Counted from the first letter of the stretch, positions 33,665 to 46,302 are shown. The stretch: DNA of 64,000 bases from Craterostigma plantagineum (GCA_027422505.1 JAPQWV010000005.1:7755501-7819500); one strand, 5' to 3'. The notes: a model not told the origin generated them from the sequence alone. Numbers and translations are program-made.

Positions 33665-35107
33665 ATGCTCAGCCACCGTCCAATAGAGGCTGCGATGTCC
33701 CTCGCCGCCGCCGTCCCAAGCGCCGTCATGAAGGGATCATACAACAACACGCCGTTGATCCTATGCCCGGCGACCAAGCCCAGCTCGGCGGCGCCGGCGG
33801 ATAGCCACCACGCCCTGCTTTCTCTGTCTCTTACGAAGCTCAGGTTTAATAAAAGGGGTAGCAGCCATCGTTTGACAGTTTGCTTAGCTGTAAGAAAGGA
33901 AAATCAATTTCTTACAGCTGTGGAAAATTCCGGCGACGAAGAGATTTACGACGAACGTCAACGCCGTCATAAGAAGAAAAAGGCAGAGAAATTGGAAGAT
34001 AAAATTGCGAGGAAGAGATCGGAGAGGTTCACTTATTTGGTCGCCGCCGTGATGTCGAGCTTGGGAATCACTTTCATGGCCATACTTTCCGTTTATTACA
34101 GATTTTCTTGGCAAATGGAGGTAATATTTGTAACATCCCTTCTTAAATTTGCAGCATCTTATTTCAGAATTCATTTTTATATGCTTTGTTTTCCTCACAG
34201 GGCGGTGGTGAAGTACCTTACGCAGAAATGTTTGGTACATTCGCACTCTCCTTTGGGGCAGCTGTAAGTAAAAATCCCAGCTCGAAAAATCACACATTAA
34301 CATATAATTCTTCATTTGAATTTTATTTCCTATTCTATGATAATGAGAAATAAAGAGCAATTTCTCAGGTGGGAATGGAGTATTGGGCAAGATGGGCTCA
34401 CAAAGCACTATGGCACGCTTCGTTATGGCATATGCACGAGGTTAGTGAATGAAACTCAAACTAATTTACTAATAATGAGATGTAAGAAAAAAAGTTCAAA
34501 GGAAGACATTAAAAATTATTTCTTTTTTCGCTTGTTAGTCGCACCATAGGCCAAGGGAAGGACCGTTTGAACTGAACGATGTGTTCGCAATAATCAACGC
34601 AGTTCCGGCGATAGCTTTGCTTTCGTACGGCTTCTTCAACAAGGGCTTTTTTCCAGGCCTATGCTTTGGAGCTGTAAGAAATTATTTTTTTATTGTTGAA
34701 ATATATTTTATTCAAAGTCATTTTGATTGATTGATAAATTAATTAAATATAGGGACTTGGGATAACTGTTTTTGGGATGGCTTACATGTTTGTCCACGAT
34801 GGACTCGTCCACAGGAGATTCCCAGTGGGGCCCATCGCCGACGTTCCATACTTAAGAAAAGTCGCCGCCGCTCATCAGCTTCATCATTCGGACAAGTTCG
34901 AGGGAGTTCCGTACGGTTTATTTCTAGGGCCGATGGTATTTTTTCTTTTTACCGTTGGAAGTTTGAATTTTTTTTTTATCTGTAAGGATGAATGTAATGA
35001 TTATTGGGTTTGAAATGAAATTGCAGGAACTTGAAGAGGTTGGGGGATTAGAAGAGTTAGAGAAGGAAATTAACAGAAGGGCTAAGCTTTATTCAAAGAA
35101 CTTGTGA
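33665..35107 (+). CDS. BCH: beta-carotene hydroxylase (non-heme di-iron), plastid
   Basis: Six exons: 33665-34120, 34201-34263, 34369-34440, 34539-34673, 34753-34935 and 35027-35107, for 329 residues, with a second in-frame ATG at 33695. The enzyme hydroxylates the beta-rings of beta-carotene to give zeaxanthin, in plastid membranes. Residues 1-75 are Ser/Ala-rich and basic, as in a transit peptide. A coiled Lys/Glu segment precedes the first membrane helix (YLVAAVMSSLGITFMAILSV). The di-iron histidines are visible: H184-X4-H189 (HKALWH), H196 with H199-H200, H257-X4-H262 (HDGLVH) and H283-X2-H286-H287 (HQLHH). The C-terminus ELEEVGGLEELEKEI is family-typical. All splice phases agree and no defect is seen. 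From memory the syntenic Arabidopsis gene is BCH2 (At5g52570). Confidence 0.96.
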
Positions 35108-35591
35108 TTATTATTATTACTTTTGTTCATGTTAAAAAGTAACGTCATAGTCAACACTGTGATGTTATTTCAATGAATTTAGGAAAAGCGAAGGAAAGAT
35201 TTCGATATCTAATCCGTGCGAAATATCTATGTGTACACGTTTCATTTGACTCCAAAATAGACATGGGAAGGGAAGAAAAGAAAGCACTTTGACGTGAATC
35301 ACTATGATACGCAAATCAATTAGTTTGGTTTCAATGATTTTAGGAAGTAAAGGAAAAGAAATGGAAAAGAAAAAATAATTTTTGTGTTTGGTTGATTAGA
35401 AAAATATGCGAGTGAAAGAAAAAGAAAAGAAAACTTAACTCAAGTGTAGAGCAAAAACTATGGAAAATTAAGAAAGAGTTAGTGGAAATCGTTTTCTCCC
35501 TAGTTTTCTTTTCCTCAGCGTTTTTCTCGATCCAAACACAACCTTAGTGTCTCCTTTTGCTTATTTTGGTCATATATGACAGATAAAAGAA
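35108..35591. other. 3' flank of the hydroxylase gene, A/G-rich, no gene
   Basis: Holds the presumed 3' UTR, then purine-rich sequence with many gaaaag words. No coding frame. Confidence 0.45.
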
Positions 35592-35995
35592 GGGGTTTTT
35601 ACACATAAATACCCATTTATATAAAAAATTCGCAAATCAGACTCCTATCAGATTTTTTTTATATGCAGGTACCTGTCAGATATAATTTTTGTAGACCCGT
35701 TCTGCCGCAAGTACGTCATAGAACACATTTAGGTACCATATGGAAACATATGGTACTTAATACAGTGAGAAAATGGTACATCATACAACACACATTAAGG
35801 TACCATATAGACCGTATATAGGTACCATATGTGTATACCATATATACACGTGACATGGTACTTAATACACATACAGTAAGGTACGTCAAGGCTGGAAAAA
35901 TGGTACGCACAATCGAACGGGTACTTATATGAAAATTTTTCTGACAGGGGGTCTAACTTGCAAAACTTTTATGTAAATAGGTCTTTTTCTGTAGA
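35592..35995. mobile_element. GGTACCATATG-rich short element, copy 1
   Basis: The ends ggggtttttacataaa-like and, inverted, agacctatttacataaa-like form an imperfect inverted repeat. The middle repeats ggtaccatatg and gtaccatat many times. A second copy in the opposite orientation is at 57706-58110. No coding capacity; a non-autonomous DNA transposon is the likely class. Confidence 0.6.
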
Positions 35996-36004
35996 TACAC
36001 TATT

Positions 36005-36235
36005 AAAGAATAATTTTCACAAAGGTCATGTGGCTAGGAGGTCAAGGGATCGAATCCCACCTTTCATATTTCCTTTGAGAAGTCCTCATGGGCCAAGGCC
36101 CATGACTATCGTTGTTGGGTGGGTTTGGGACGCATCCATCTGATCCCGGGGATTAGTCCCACATCTGGAGTGTGTGGCGGTAGCCCATAGCCGGGCTATG
36201 TGGGGATACCTCGGGACCGTAAGAAAATAGATTAT
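36005..36235 (+). mobile_element. SINE-like sequence
   Basis: tggctaggagg resembles a tRNA A box and ggatcgaatccc a B box, though only about 12 bp separate them. The following gatcccggggattagtccca and gtggggatacct blocks are typical of plant SINE tails. Boundaries and target duplication are unclear. Confidence 0.4.
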
Positions 36236-38927
36236 ATTTTTTTAACGGTAGTTTTAAACAATTGCGTGTTTTGTGATAATCGTCACGCTTAACCGCTTCA
36301 TTGAAGTCGTTCCAAAATACTAGTTTATTTATATCTATATCATTTTTCTTTGGATTGAAACAAAACAAATTTGAATTCTCAATTTTTTATGATTTCTAAA
36401 CGATAAAATATTTTCAGGAATAAGAAAACTTAATCAAGTAACATGGTATTAAAAACTCACGTCAGTAGTACATCATGGCTGCAAATTCTCAAGATCGCTC
36501 TGGAAAAAAAAAATCACAACAGGATAGATAAGAAATGAACCAACAGTCACATAAGGATATGTGGTTATCTCATCTCACCTTTGTAAAAAGTTTACAACAG
36601 ACAAATTAAAATAGAGAGAGATCCACAAATAACTGGATCATCGGTTATTCCGAAAATCCATGTGATACCTATTTTACTTCAACGACGATAAAATAATCAT
36701 TATATCATTGCTGACTAATTTTCTCGAAGACGAGTTCGTTTGAGCTTATTTAACGTGCAAAATGCACCAATGATCATTATCGTCTTGAAATCTATGTGGA
36801 AATAAAATGCAAAAAGAAGCGACTAGTTTCTTGTCAACTTTTATTTAATTTAATTTAATTTATTAACTTGTATTTTTGTCCAAGGAACAAATAGTCCCGT
36901 GACAAACTTGGCAAGGCAACGAGTTGGTGTGTAGCCCACTTCGTTGCGTGCTTGTGATCTTTCTTACTCTGTATTTTTCCCATCTATTGCTTTCATTAAT
37001 GGGGACTTTATTGATTTGGACATTTGCCTTCACATTTATATATCGTTTTAAATTTTATTCATCTGGGAAAAATTGAATACCGAGGATCTTGACAATTATA
37101 GCAATGTCTTCGAATCGAACCCTAACTTGTCTTTACGTATTTTGGAATATAATAGTATATTCATTTTTAGAATGGAAACACTTCATCGTTATCTTAATCG
37201 GAAATTTTACACGTTATGTTAAGATACTTTCATTAAAATATATATAAAGAAAAATAACATTACGGTCAAAAGAATTAGAAAATATCGATCACTTGTATGT
37301 TGATCTGAAATATGCCTCATCGACTGTGGCTGCTATAATTTGAAACTAGTACATAAACACATTCTATGCATGTGCAATATTTAAATATAAATATATTATT
37401 TTATAATTTAATTTATTATAAAATTAAATTATAAATTTAATTTTATTACTTTTATTATGGATAAGAAAATTGATTTGAGGATAATTGTAATATTTATCAA
37501 TATCATGGGTAAATTTCTAATTATTATTGACACACCAAATTAATTAGCTGGTAGTTACTCACACAAATGATCAAGATCCAAATTTATTCCGACGTATATC
37601 ATCATTGGCATATTTAGAAATATCGATATAATGACTAATAATGTATTTTTCGTGATTCAAATTTGTAATTTTAGTATGATATTTAGTCAAATTTGTACTC
37701 TATTTATTCTCTAGTCGCTAAGCAACGGCCGAGAAAAAAAATACCTTTCAAGTTCTCCATACAATTATTAATTGTTATAATCGAGGTAAAAACCATCAAT
37801 TCAACCATGCATAAAAAATCATAATATACACTGCTTACTACCATCAATTAGACTTTAGGTTGTGTATTAAATATTTTGAGAACCAATAAATTATTAAAAG
37901 TCAACTCCATTAACTAGCCACCGATCAAAAGTTTAGTTTTCCTAACTATCTAATATTCAATAGATGTTTTTCTCAACTGAATGCTGCGCTACACGTACAC
38001 GTACGTCACTTGACTCCAAAAAAATAAAATTCTTATCCCCCAATCAATCAATTAAAAATAAAAAGATCCCATTAACATCATGCATTTCGAATTGCATGCT
38101 TTATAATATTAAATGGGTCAATAATTACTCTTACTTTCTAACGACGTGTCTGAATGTGAATTTATCAAAATATCGTTGTCGGCATTGTCTTTTGCTTTTA
38201 TCCACGATCTAATAAAGATTAGAAAAGATTAAACAAAAAAGGCGCAATAATGAAATTTAAAAAAGAAAAAAGGAAAATAAAATTATCAGTGCAGTTGACT
38301 CGTTTAGTTGGTTTTTATACGATCTGACACGTAGTCATCTAACAAAACAATAGTCAATAATTGAATGTCCTAGTAAATTTTTATTAAATACGCATATATT
38401 GTAAATGTTCATTTGTTTTCAAATCCGAGTATCATTATCGATTATGGGACAAACATCAACTTTAGTGGATCATTCCCCTATTGCTTGTTTTACCTTTCAC
38501 GTATAACAAGGAGATTAAGTTTATTCAAACTAGCAGTAACACATGTTATCTTTATTTGTGTTTTTGTTAGTTATTAACGAACTCCATCGCACCAAACTTA
38601 CCGACTTGCCATTTTAAGAGTAGCAGATTACATATCATTCCTTCATTTTCGTTTAATAAATATCAGATTAAATTAGCCTAATCTCATGTAAGTAGCAAAT
38701 GAAGAGGATTTTCTCGTAATAAGGCTCATTCGAAGCCCAATAATATTTCAACCGAATAGTAATCGAAACCTAAAATTGCGAATTTTTTTCTTTTTCCATT
38801 TAATGAGCCATATGGCAATAGGACAGGACAGCTTATCAGATAAGAAACAAGACATTGTTATTCTAAATTCAAGAGCGAAAGAGATAACGAACAAAAGATA
38901 AAATGCTTGCTTATGTCAGACCTATTT
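36236..38927. other. 2.7 kb of AT-rich intergenic DNA, nothing recognised
   Basis: Only short chance frames. No splice-linked coding signal, RNA gene or bounded repeat was found. Short palindromic AT runs occur near 37400. Confidence 0.5.
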
Positions 38928-39513
38928 TAAGGTGGTAACAGGTCGGGTTGGGTCACATTCTGGGGTCAGCCCGTTCAATAAACGGGTTGATAACTTCAAT
39001 CATAATCAGACTAAACAGGTTCAAATATCAAACCCAAACCCGACCTTCTTTAACCCAAATCTAACTAAATAACATAATTATAAATCCAAATTAAACAAAA
39101 CAACAGAGAAACAAAGCAGTTGTTTTTCTAAAAGATAAACATAATAACAGGCAATTAAAGTTCCAAATAACAAAAGTGTAACAAAACATAATTAAATAAC
39201 AAGTTATTTCATAGTCATCAAGTATCAACCGAAACCTATGTGTGAGTGTGAACGTAAGTGGATAGAGAACTAGGGCTAGATAGTATTTTCCTTTTATTTT
39301 ATTTATATTAAGGATATTTAATAATTTATATTATTAAGGTTAAATGAGTTGACTTCAGGTTGAGTTCGAGTTGAAAATTCAAACCATAACATGACCCACT
39401 AAATATTTGGGTAGGGCTCGGGTTTACCCGTTTACTTAAATAGATTAAAAATGCTAACCAAAATCTGCTATTTTCGGGTGCGGTTCGTGTCGGATTGGTT
39501 TTTAGCAGCCCTA
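38928..39513. mobile_element. non-autonomous hAT-like element, copy B (inverted relative to copy A)
   Basis: The left end (ggtggtaacaggtcgggttg) and right end (gtttttagcagccctaac) match the right and left ends of the element at 3283-3842, in reverse. The interior is diverged. The 8-bp flanks (acctattt, acaaaaat) do not match, so it is old or rearranged. Confidence 0.65.
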
Positions 39514-40097
39514 ACAAAAATTAACTTAAGACAAACATGCGAAAGAGTAGAGAGAGTTGTTTTTATTTCATATAATGTATAAATATCTCGTAGAAGATAT
39601 TTTAGAATCTGATTCTATCCATAGCGTATATAATTAATTAGTTGGAATTGAGTGAGAAATCAAAATGTAATGTCTATTTGTCTTGTATTCTAACATAGAT
39701 ATCTCATGACGTGATAAAGATCCACACTTTTTTCTTTTTGCAGAGGAAAGTTTAGAATAGAAAATTTTTCAAATAGGAAATGTTGAACCTCAACATTACT
39801 ACTGTAAAAAAAAGTACTATTTTTTATATCCACGGAATGATAAGTAGTCCAATTCAATTTGAACATGCTTTCATATATACGAAGATATATCATATTACGC
39901 TTCTTCTCAGAAAAGTTTCTTATTTACTGGAAGGTTGATTTTTTCTAATTGTTTTATGCTGTGTTTAGTTTACTCGATAACCCAAGATAAAGACTTATCC
40001 ACATTTATCTTGTTCACTTTTGCAAAATATTTTATCTGTAAGGCCTGGTGTAGTAAACAAGCCCGTTTTAATAATTCAATATACACATGATAACTTA
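39514..40097. other. AT-rich intergenic DNA, no gene seen
   Basis: No coding frame or bounded repeat. Confidence 0.45.
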
Positions 40098-40100
40098 TAA

Positions 40101-40618
40101 GGGCTTGTTTGGTTCATGGGTTTTGTTATTTTAAAGATAGGTTTAGCGCATGTTTAATTGTTGAGGTAGACATAATCCATGTGTTTATATAATCTTACTT
40201 TAAATTCATGTCAGTGGGTATAAATAAAGACACCCCCACATGTGTTTATTAAAACCTACTAACCAAACATGCATTTTATTGTATATCCATTAATCTGTTT
40301 TATACTCCCTCTGTCCCAGCAACTTTATCACATAAGTTGCTGGGCACGCAAATTAAGGTGGCATTACTATAATAATATAGTACAATGGAGTTAGATATAA
40401 ACAACTTGCTTAAATTTATAACCTTTTCCTAATTATTCACACCATTTACTTTTTCCTCCAATTACATTTAAAATGGTGTTTACTTTTTTACCCAAAAAGA
40501 AAAGGTGATAAAATTATTGGGACGCCCGGAATGAAAAAATGTGATAAAATTAGCGGGAGGGAGTATAAACCTTACTAATTTAAACCTTCCTAAATAAACC
40601 TATGAACCAAACAAGCCC
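40101..40618. mobile_element. Tourist-like (PIF/Harbinger) MITE hosting a Stowaway
   Basis: The ends gggcttgtttggttcatggg and, inverted, gggcttgtttggttcatagg are near-perfect. A 3-bp taa flanks both (40098-40100, 40619-40621). The Stowaway at 40305-40563 sits inside; without it the element is about 260 bp. Confidence 0.8.
40305..40563. mobile_element. Stowaway MITE (Tc1/mariner)
   Basis: The ends ctccctctgtccc and, inverted, ctccctcccgctaatttta are the Stowaway consensus. TA flanks both sides. 259 bp, no coding capacity. Confidence 0.85.
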
Positions 40619-40621
40619 TAA

Positions 40622-41300
40622 GGGTCCGATGTGAGATAAGTAATCCAAACCCCCTACTAATAGCAAAAATACCAATATACCCTTATTCCACCCAATCATA
40701 AAATTATTTTTATTTTATGTAGTTTATATGGTAAAAATAAATAAACAATATTAATTTATTCGTTATTTCATGACGATCAAATTGACATCCATATCTTATA
40801 TTTTTCGATATTCATAAAAATAATGTAAACTATATATTGATTAAATAAAGGTTACTTTAGTAAATTTACCAATAATATGGAGACAAATTTTTATTATGTT
40901 TGAAACTAAACAAGATAAAAACAATATATAGTGATGTTAAGATTACAAAGTGAACAAATCATCCATATAAATATCAAGATTATAAACTTGAGATAAAATT
41001 ATGTCGCACAATTTTATACAGGCAACTAAAGGTAGTGTTAGTACAAGAATACCATGCAATATATTCCAATTCTGCTAATATTTCACTACAAACGTAAGGG
41101 TAGTTTTGGAAATTCAAGTACAAATCCTGGCACGAAATCTTTCGACCACCACGTGCCGAACTTTGTGCAATTTCCAAAAATACCCTTCCTTCTCCTACTC
41201 GTCCCCGTCTCTTTTACCGGCAATCTCAAGCGATCAGTTTTCTATTTTATCCCCACAATTATCGATATTTATCAGCTCACGCACTTATCATAGACTCCGA
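40622..41300. other. intergenic DNA upstream of the coiled-coil gene
   Basis: The first part (about 40735-40830) matches the AT-rich repeat of 31190-31535 in atccatatcttatatttttcgat. The rest is the presumed promoter. No clear element. Confidence 0.4.
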
Positions 41301-41360
41301 AAACTTTATAGAATTCTCGACGCTGTGGCGGATTTTGTGTTTTTCTCCTTGATTCTGTAG

Positions 41361-42130
41361 GTACGCTGTAATTATCCTCTTCAATTCGGTTTTTTCTGCT
41401 GTTATTTATGTTTTATGTCTGGTGATTTGGTGTTTTGGGCATCTCGATTTTGTTGATCTATCGTATGAATTTTTGGACTGTCAGTCTTCTGATGGAATTG
41501 AAATAGAGGCGTACGTGTTTCTATTGATCGTTTCGGAAGTATGGTGAATTGCTTTCCTTTGGTTTTAATATGTTTTACTGAAGGATGAGGTCTGTAGGTG
41601 AATAGATCTGTGTAGTTTGTTGGCATATCTCATCGAATTATTTACTGTTTTATTAATAATCTATAGCAGAGAACTGAGGGACCTTCATCTGTTTCTTTGC
41701 TGGTGCTTTAAGTTGCTTGGTTGGGAGTCGTTAAGATAGTTGAATTGGTGCAATTTTGTTCGTTAAAGTTATGAGGAGACCTATTTGTGGTGTGTTTTGC
41801 TTCTTTAGACATAGACATACAGATCTTTGTCGTTTTCGCTGAATTATGACTGCATTTGTTTGGCATCACAGACAGTTAGTAGTCGTCACATTTTTAGTTG
41901 CTCCAACGGCTTTTCTTCTACTCGCTCGTATTTTGATTGGAAGCGGAATTTCCTTTTGTGCATTTGTTTCTTGTACCTATGCTACTGATGTAAGATAATT
42001 TCATTAAGTTCTGCATATAATTTGACATCACTCGTCATATAACTATTGATAGTTTGGAAACTCTTCTTGAGTTTGGCATTTTCGCTATGATGCCTATTGC
42101 TCTAAGTCTTGATGATTCATCCTTTTGCAG
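41361..42130 (+). other. probable 5' UTR intron of the coiled-coil gene
   Basis: A strong donor (ctgtag then gtacgc at 41361) and acceptor (ccttttgcag ending 42130) enclose a T-rich stretch without coding frame. The exon after it has a start-stop atgtaa at 42142, which could equally be a second donor (gtaagc). Confidence 0.45.
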
Positions 42131-42517
42131 GTGGAATAACCATGTAAGCTGCTCTGCTGAAAGATAGATTAGCAAGCAATTTTTATCCATTATCATCTGT
42201 CCTATAGTTAGTGCTTAGGCTGAGATTTTAAAATATTGCGTGAAGTATGTTGACAATAAGCTTCAAAAGTGCTTCCCATTTTTCACTCTTTCAATCTCCC
42301 GTCCTTTCTTTTTGGGAATGTAGTGTCCGTAAAATAAGGTATTCCTTCAGACCTGAGTGGGTGTAGAAGCTTTCATTTACTGGGCTCTATTTTCCCCCAA
42401 GTCGCTAAGCTTTTCGATAGTTAGTTCGTAATAACAAAAGAAAGTAATTTTAGTATAGGGTAGAAACAACATAGAGACTAGGATTTCTAGGCTTTGATTC
42501 TAACTCTTGAGAAAACC

Positions 42518-43147
42518 ATGGAGGGTGCTAAAGCTACATCAGGTCCTCGAAAACCCAAGAACAAGAACGGAGAACTTGATCGCATCAAACAAGCCGAGAA
42601 GAAGAAAAGGCGCTTGGAGAAGGCGTTAGCTACTTCTGCAGCCATTCGCAGCGAACTCGAAAAGAAGAAGCAGAGAAAGAAAGAAGAGCAAGAGAGGCTC
42701 GACGAAGAAGGCGCTGCAATAGCTGAAGCAGTTGCCTTGCATGTCCTAATCGGTGAAGATTCAAATGATTCAGGTAAGATAATAATGAACAGGGATCAAA
42801 GATTTTCTTCTTGGGATCGTTCTTGCGACATGGGACTCATTATGGGAACAAGGCAGCCTCAGTTATTCGTCCCTCCTCATCAAAATTCATCTAAGTACTC
42901 GTTAGAAAACATGGGTTTTGCGAACTTTGATGGATATAGATATGGGCAACAATGGAATCGTCAGGAAAATTCAAACTCTTTTGATCGGGCAAATTCTCAG
43001 GCGAGCAGGGACTTTTATCCCAGGTATTTCGGACATGAAAGTAGGGCTTCGAGTTTATTATCAGTTGATCACATTGCTGCTCAGTGCGTGTCATCTCTTA
43101 CCATAGCCGACAAGGCAAGAAGAGATGCTTACATGTTGAGAGGTTGA
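42518..43147 (+). CDS. Lys/Glu-rich coiled-coil protein, function unknown
   Basis: A single-exon frame of 209 residues from ATG 42518 (good context, accATGG). The raw frame opens 24 bases earlier without ATG. Residues 1-75 are highly charged (KKPKNKNGELDRIKQAEKKK-like, LEKKKQRKKEEQERLDEE) and should form a coiled coil with nuclear-localisation-like Lys/Arg clusters. AIAEAVALHVLIGED follows. The second half is polar, rich in Ser, Asn, Tyr and Phe, ending VDHIAAQCVSSLTIADKARR. It resembles a plant-specific family described as NST1-like after sequence composition, with no established role. From memory At5g52550 may be the relative, which would fit local synteny. No membrane segment or signal peptide. 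Confidence 0.8.
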   Translation: MEGAKATSGPRKPKNKNGELDRIKQAEKKKRRLEKALATSAAIRSELEKKKQRKKEEQERLDEEGAAIAEAVALHVLIGEDSNDSGKIIMNRDQRFSSWDRSCDMGLIMGTRQPQLFVPPHQNSSKYSLENMGFANFDGYRYGQQWNRQENSNSFDRANSQASRDFYPRYFGHESRASSLLSVDHIAAQCVSSLTIADKARRDAYMLRG

Positions 43148-44450
43148 TGAAGGTGATCGATCGTTCTTTTTTTCTTTTCTGAGGTTTGAAAAGTGTTTTG
43201 AGTTTCTGCACCTTGGGTTCTGTTTTGTTTATGAACAATGATAATGTGTGTAAATATTTCTAAACGTGAGGATTTTTCTTATAGCTGCTCTGCTCTATGT
43301 TGGTTTTTGAATGTCTTTATGTTTTCTATTCTGTGTTTGCGACACAACTGTTTTGTTTGCTTTGTTTTGGCCTTCTTAAATCTGGAATCTGGGAAATTTG
43401 TGGTCAAAATCTGTGTTTGATCATCCAAATACAAATATGTAGCTAATGGGGCATAGTCTAATGCTTAATGGTCATACACAATTATCTCTCATCGAATTGT
43501 GACTAACGAATACTTTTAGGTTGCGTTTGGATTGGTGTATTTGAATGAAATCGCGTGATTTGAAATTATGAATTTCAAAATCGTAAATTAAAATCCAAAT
43601 TCATTGTTTGACAAACTTTGAAAATCATTTCAAAACATAGCTTGACTCGAGCTCGTGAATTTCGTCGAACTCGATTTCTAATTTTTTCTAAATAATTTTA
43701 AAATGTACAAAATAAAATAAAATAAAAATCATAAATAAGTATAAAAAACAAGCTCGTGAGCCAGCTTCCAAGCTTTAGAGCGCCCACGAGTGAGCTCGAG
43801 CTCGAGCCGGCTCATTCGCGAATCCATGACGAGCTCGAGTCGTCTCATGGAGCTTGCGAATCTGCTCGACTCATCGTCCACCTCCTAATTATTATTATTG
43901 TTATCATTATTATATTTTTTCATTGTTATTATTTATTATATTATACTATTATGTTATATTATTATTATTATTATCAGTTACGAAAAAACTTGTTACGTGC
44001 TCAGCTTTGGATTTCGAAAATTGACTATTTGACACGAAATTTCAAATCCGACGAATTATAAGAGTTCGGATTTCCCCTCGGTTTTGGACGAAATCGAAAT
44101 CCAAATCGGTCCGATTGTCAGACCGAAGATTTGGGCGAAATCCGGATTTCTATTGAAATCCGGAATCCCAACGGGGCATTAGTGAGTTTGGCAAAATGAA
44201 GTGTGATAAGAATCACTCAATATAGAAGGGATAGTTCTTGTTAAAATATGTACAATTATTAACGTTAATAGTTTGTGCAACCAATAACCAGTCACCTTTA
44301 TTTTGATTGAAATCATTTGCACGTTACGTTTTGTGTGCGTACCATTGCACTGTTCCTTTCCTTTTTTCTACACTAGATTTCATATACCAAACGCTCCCTT
44401 AGGGAGTTTTGGTATTCAAAATTTACTGAGGAACCGAAAAGAGAAGAAAA
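43148..44450. other. 3' flank with possible MITE (about 43520-44180)
   Basis: After the 3' UTR there is sequence starting ggttgcgtttggattggtg and ending aatcccaacggggcatta, suggestive of a MITE. It encloses agctcgag-rich sequence (43640-43880) and ATT/TTA runs (43890-43980). No coding frame. Confidence 0.35.
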
Positions 44451-45393
44451 TAAAACTTTAGTTAAAGGCAATGGTGCTAAATTTCGAGCTTCCCCTCTTC
44501 TAAGAGCCGTAGAGCGAACCCACCCCTAGCAAAGCTTTTAGCAGATCTTGCGACCGTCCTCTTTAACGCCGAATTCCAGATCTATTCTACAGTTTGCTGC
44601 ACACCTTCGATAATCGTCGTTCTTACTTCATTTCAAATATTTTGTGGTCTGTGTGTGGGTGTTTTGTAATATGTGAGAAAGGTCGAGCTCCATAAGCTTT
44701 CAAGCTTCTGAAGAGCTTTCACCTCCTCAGCTCATATCACATGAGCTCCTCTCTTTAGCAAGGCTTTCGTTAGCCTTGAGGGTCTCACTCCAGTGCCATC
44801 ACATCTATTTTACGGAGTACATCACCGAGAAGACCATACAAATAAGATCTCCCCCGTCCTCGTTATATTGGGATGGAGGAGCAACCATTTATTTGATTGC
44901 ATACTTTTCTTTTCGTTTTTGACTTAACATAGTATTTATGTTGTCGTTAGACATTGTCTCCCTTTTGGTAATTTTAGTCTCCTTTATGGAGTGTTTGTGT
45001 CCCTCTTCGTAGAGTTTTAGTCGCCAAACATTTAAAGTTTTTGGTTGGAAAAATTGACAAATACGATATACGACTAGATCTGAGTTAATAGTCATACTAA
45101 TGATGGAGTTTTAGTTCAGATAGTGTTTGCTTGTTGGTATTGATTTCTTTAATCCTTAAACTTCTTATGTTTTTGTGTTTTTGTACTTCGTTTGGTTTCG
45201 GGAGAGACTTTCGCTCCTTTTGGATCGATTAATTTCTCGCCCGGTTTTTTCTTTTTTTTTTTCGACCTTTATTCCTCATCTTGGAGTTGTATTTGTCCTA
45301 CTGGATCTTGAATGGTTACCTGAGGGTCTTCATCGGCTATTTAGCCGCTTGTACTTTTTTAATTAATAAATGGCAAGCTATCGTTTGGAAAAA
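44450..45393 (+). mobile_element. probable LINE-derived sequence with poly-A end
   Basis: The 3' end (aattaataaatggcaagc, then a run of A to about 45393) looks like a LINE tail, and the preceding T-rich stretch with tagttttagt and cttcgt words is typical of plant LINE 3' regions. No reverse-transcriptase frame, and a target duplication could not be fixed. Confidence 0.4.
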
Positions 45394-45758
45394 AAATCAA
45401 ATGAGAAAAATGAAAAAATCACTAGTGGAAATTATTTTCTAGTTTATTTTGCCTCACCGTTTTCTTTAGCCTTGGGCTAAACAGAATAAGGCCAAGGTTA
45501 AAACGTTCAGTGTCGAAAATAATAATAGCGACAAGCTTATAATATTTCACGTGCACCGCATGCCGTTGAATCTGTGAAAAATATGTTGAGATTAGTTGCG
45601 AGAATAATGGTCACGTAATATACCTATTTTATTAATGCTCGTAAATTTAATCTTATTTTTTACGAAAAATATGTAAACTACTTAAATAACTAAGAAAAGC
45701 ATAGTTGTTATTATTACAGGTTGAGAAAACAACAATGAGAGAGCGTTCCCAATTTATT

Positions 45759-46110
45759 TTGGGTAAATTTAGTTTCAGATGCCAGAATTTTTTTCAATTT
45801 TCAGGCCCTGTCAGAAAAATATTTAGTTTTAAGGACCCGGTTTCTGCAGTAACATTTCATTGGTCTGCAGTAACACTTAATTGTTCTTCAGTAACACTTC
45901 ATTGTTCCTCAGTAACACTTCGTTGTTTACAGTAACACTTCATTGTTCTGCAATAACACTTCATTGTTCTGAAGTAACACTTGTGTAACTTTAGGTCCTT
46001 ATCTCTAAATTTTACGAAAATTAGGTCCTTTAAACTAATATTTTTTCTAAAAGGGTCTAAAACCTATTTTAAAATATTTTTGGAGCCTGAAACATAATAT
46101 ACTTTTTTTC
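45759..46110. mobile_element. short Mutator-like element with minisatellite
   Basis: The ends (gggtaaatttagtttcag and, inverted, gtatattatgtttcaggctc) and inner caggccctgtcag/aggtccttaaa words link it to 31651-32949. Its centre is a 21-bp tandem repeat. Confidence 0.5.
45845..45985. repeat. 21-bp minisatellite, about 7 copies
   Basis: cagtaacacttcattgttct and close variants repeat seven times with 20-21 bp spacing. Confidence 0.9.
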
Positions 46111-46302
46111 TTCATGAATCTGGCATGTCTCTGTCCAAACTCCAATGTGTTTTCATATATTTAACTAAATAAAAACAATTATTCCTCGGAACTCGATTTT
46201 TATAGTGTCTTTCTTTTTAGTAATATTTTCCCTTGCTCTTGAATCACGTGAGAGATTTTAAAGTTCATCTGATTCACCAAACAACCCGCAAATGGAGGAT
46301 TG

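Noticed and set aside
33884..34408. 174-codon minus-strand open frame
   Set aside because: Shadow of carotene hydroxylase exons 1-3, which have correct splice phases and catalytic histidines on the plus strand.
36005..36235. Intact tRNA gene
   Set aside because: A- and B-box-like words are too close together and no cloverleaf can be folded; SINE-like sequence is the better reading.
45845..45985. Repeat-encoded peptide (VTLHCSS repeats)
   Set aside because: A frame produced by the 21-bp minisatellite. No start context or family support.
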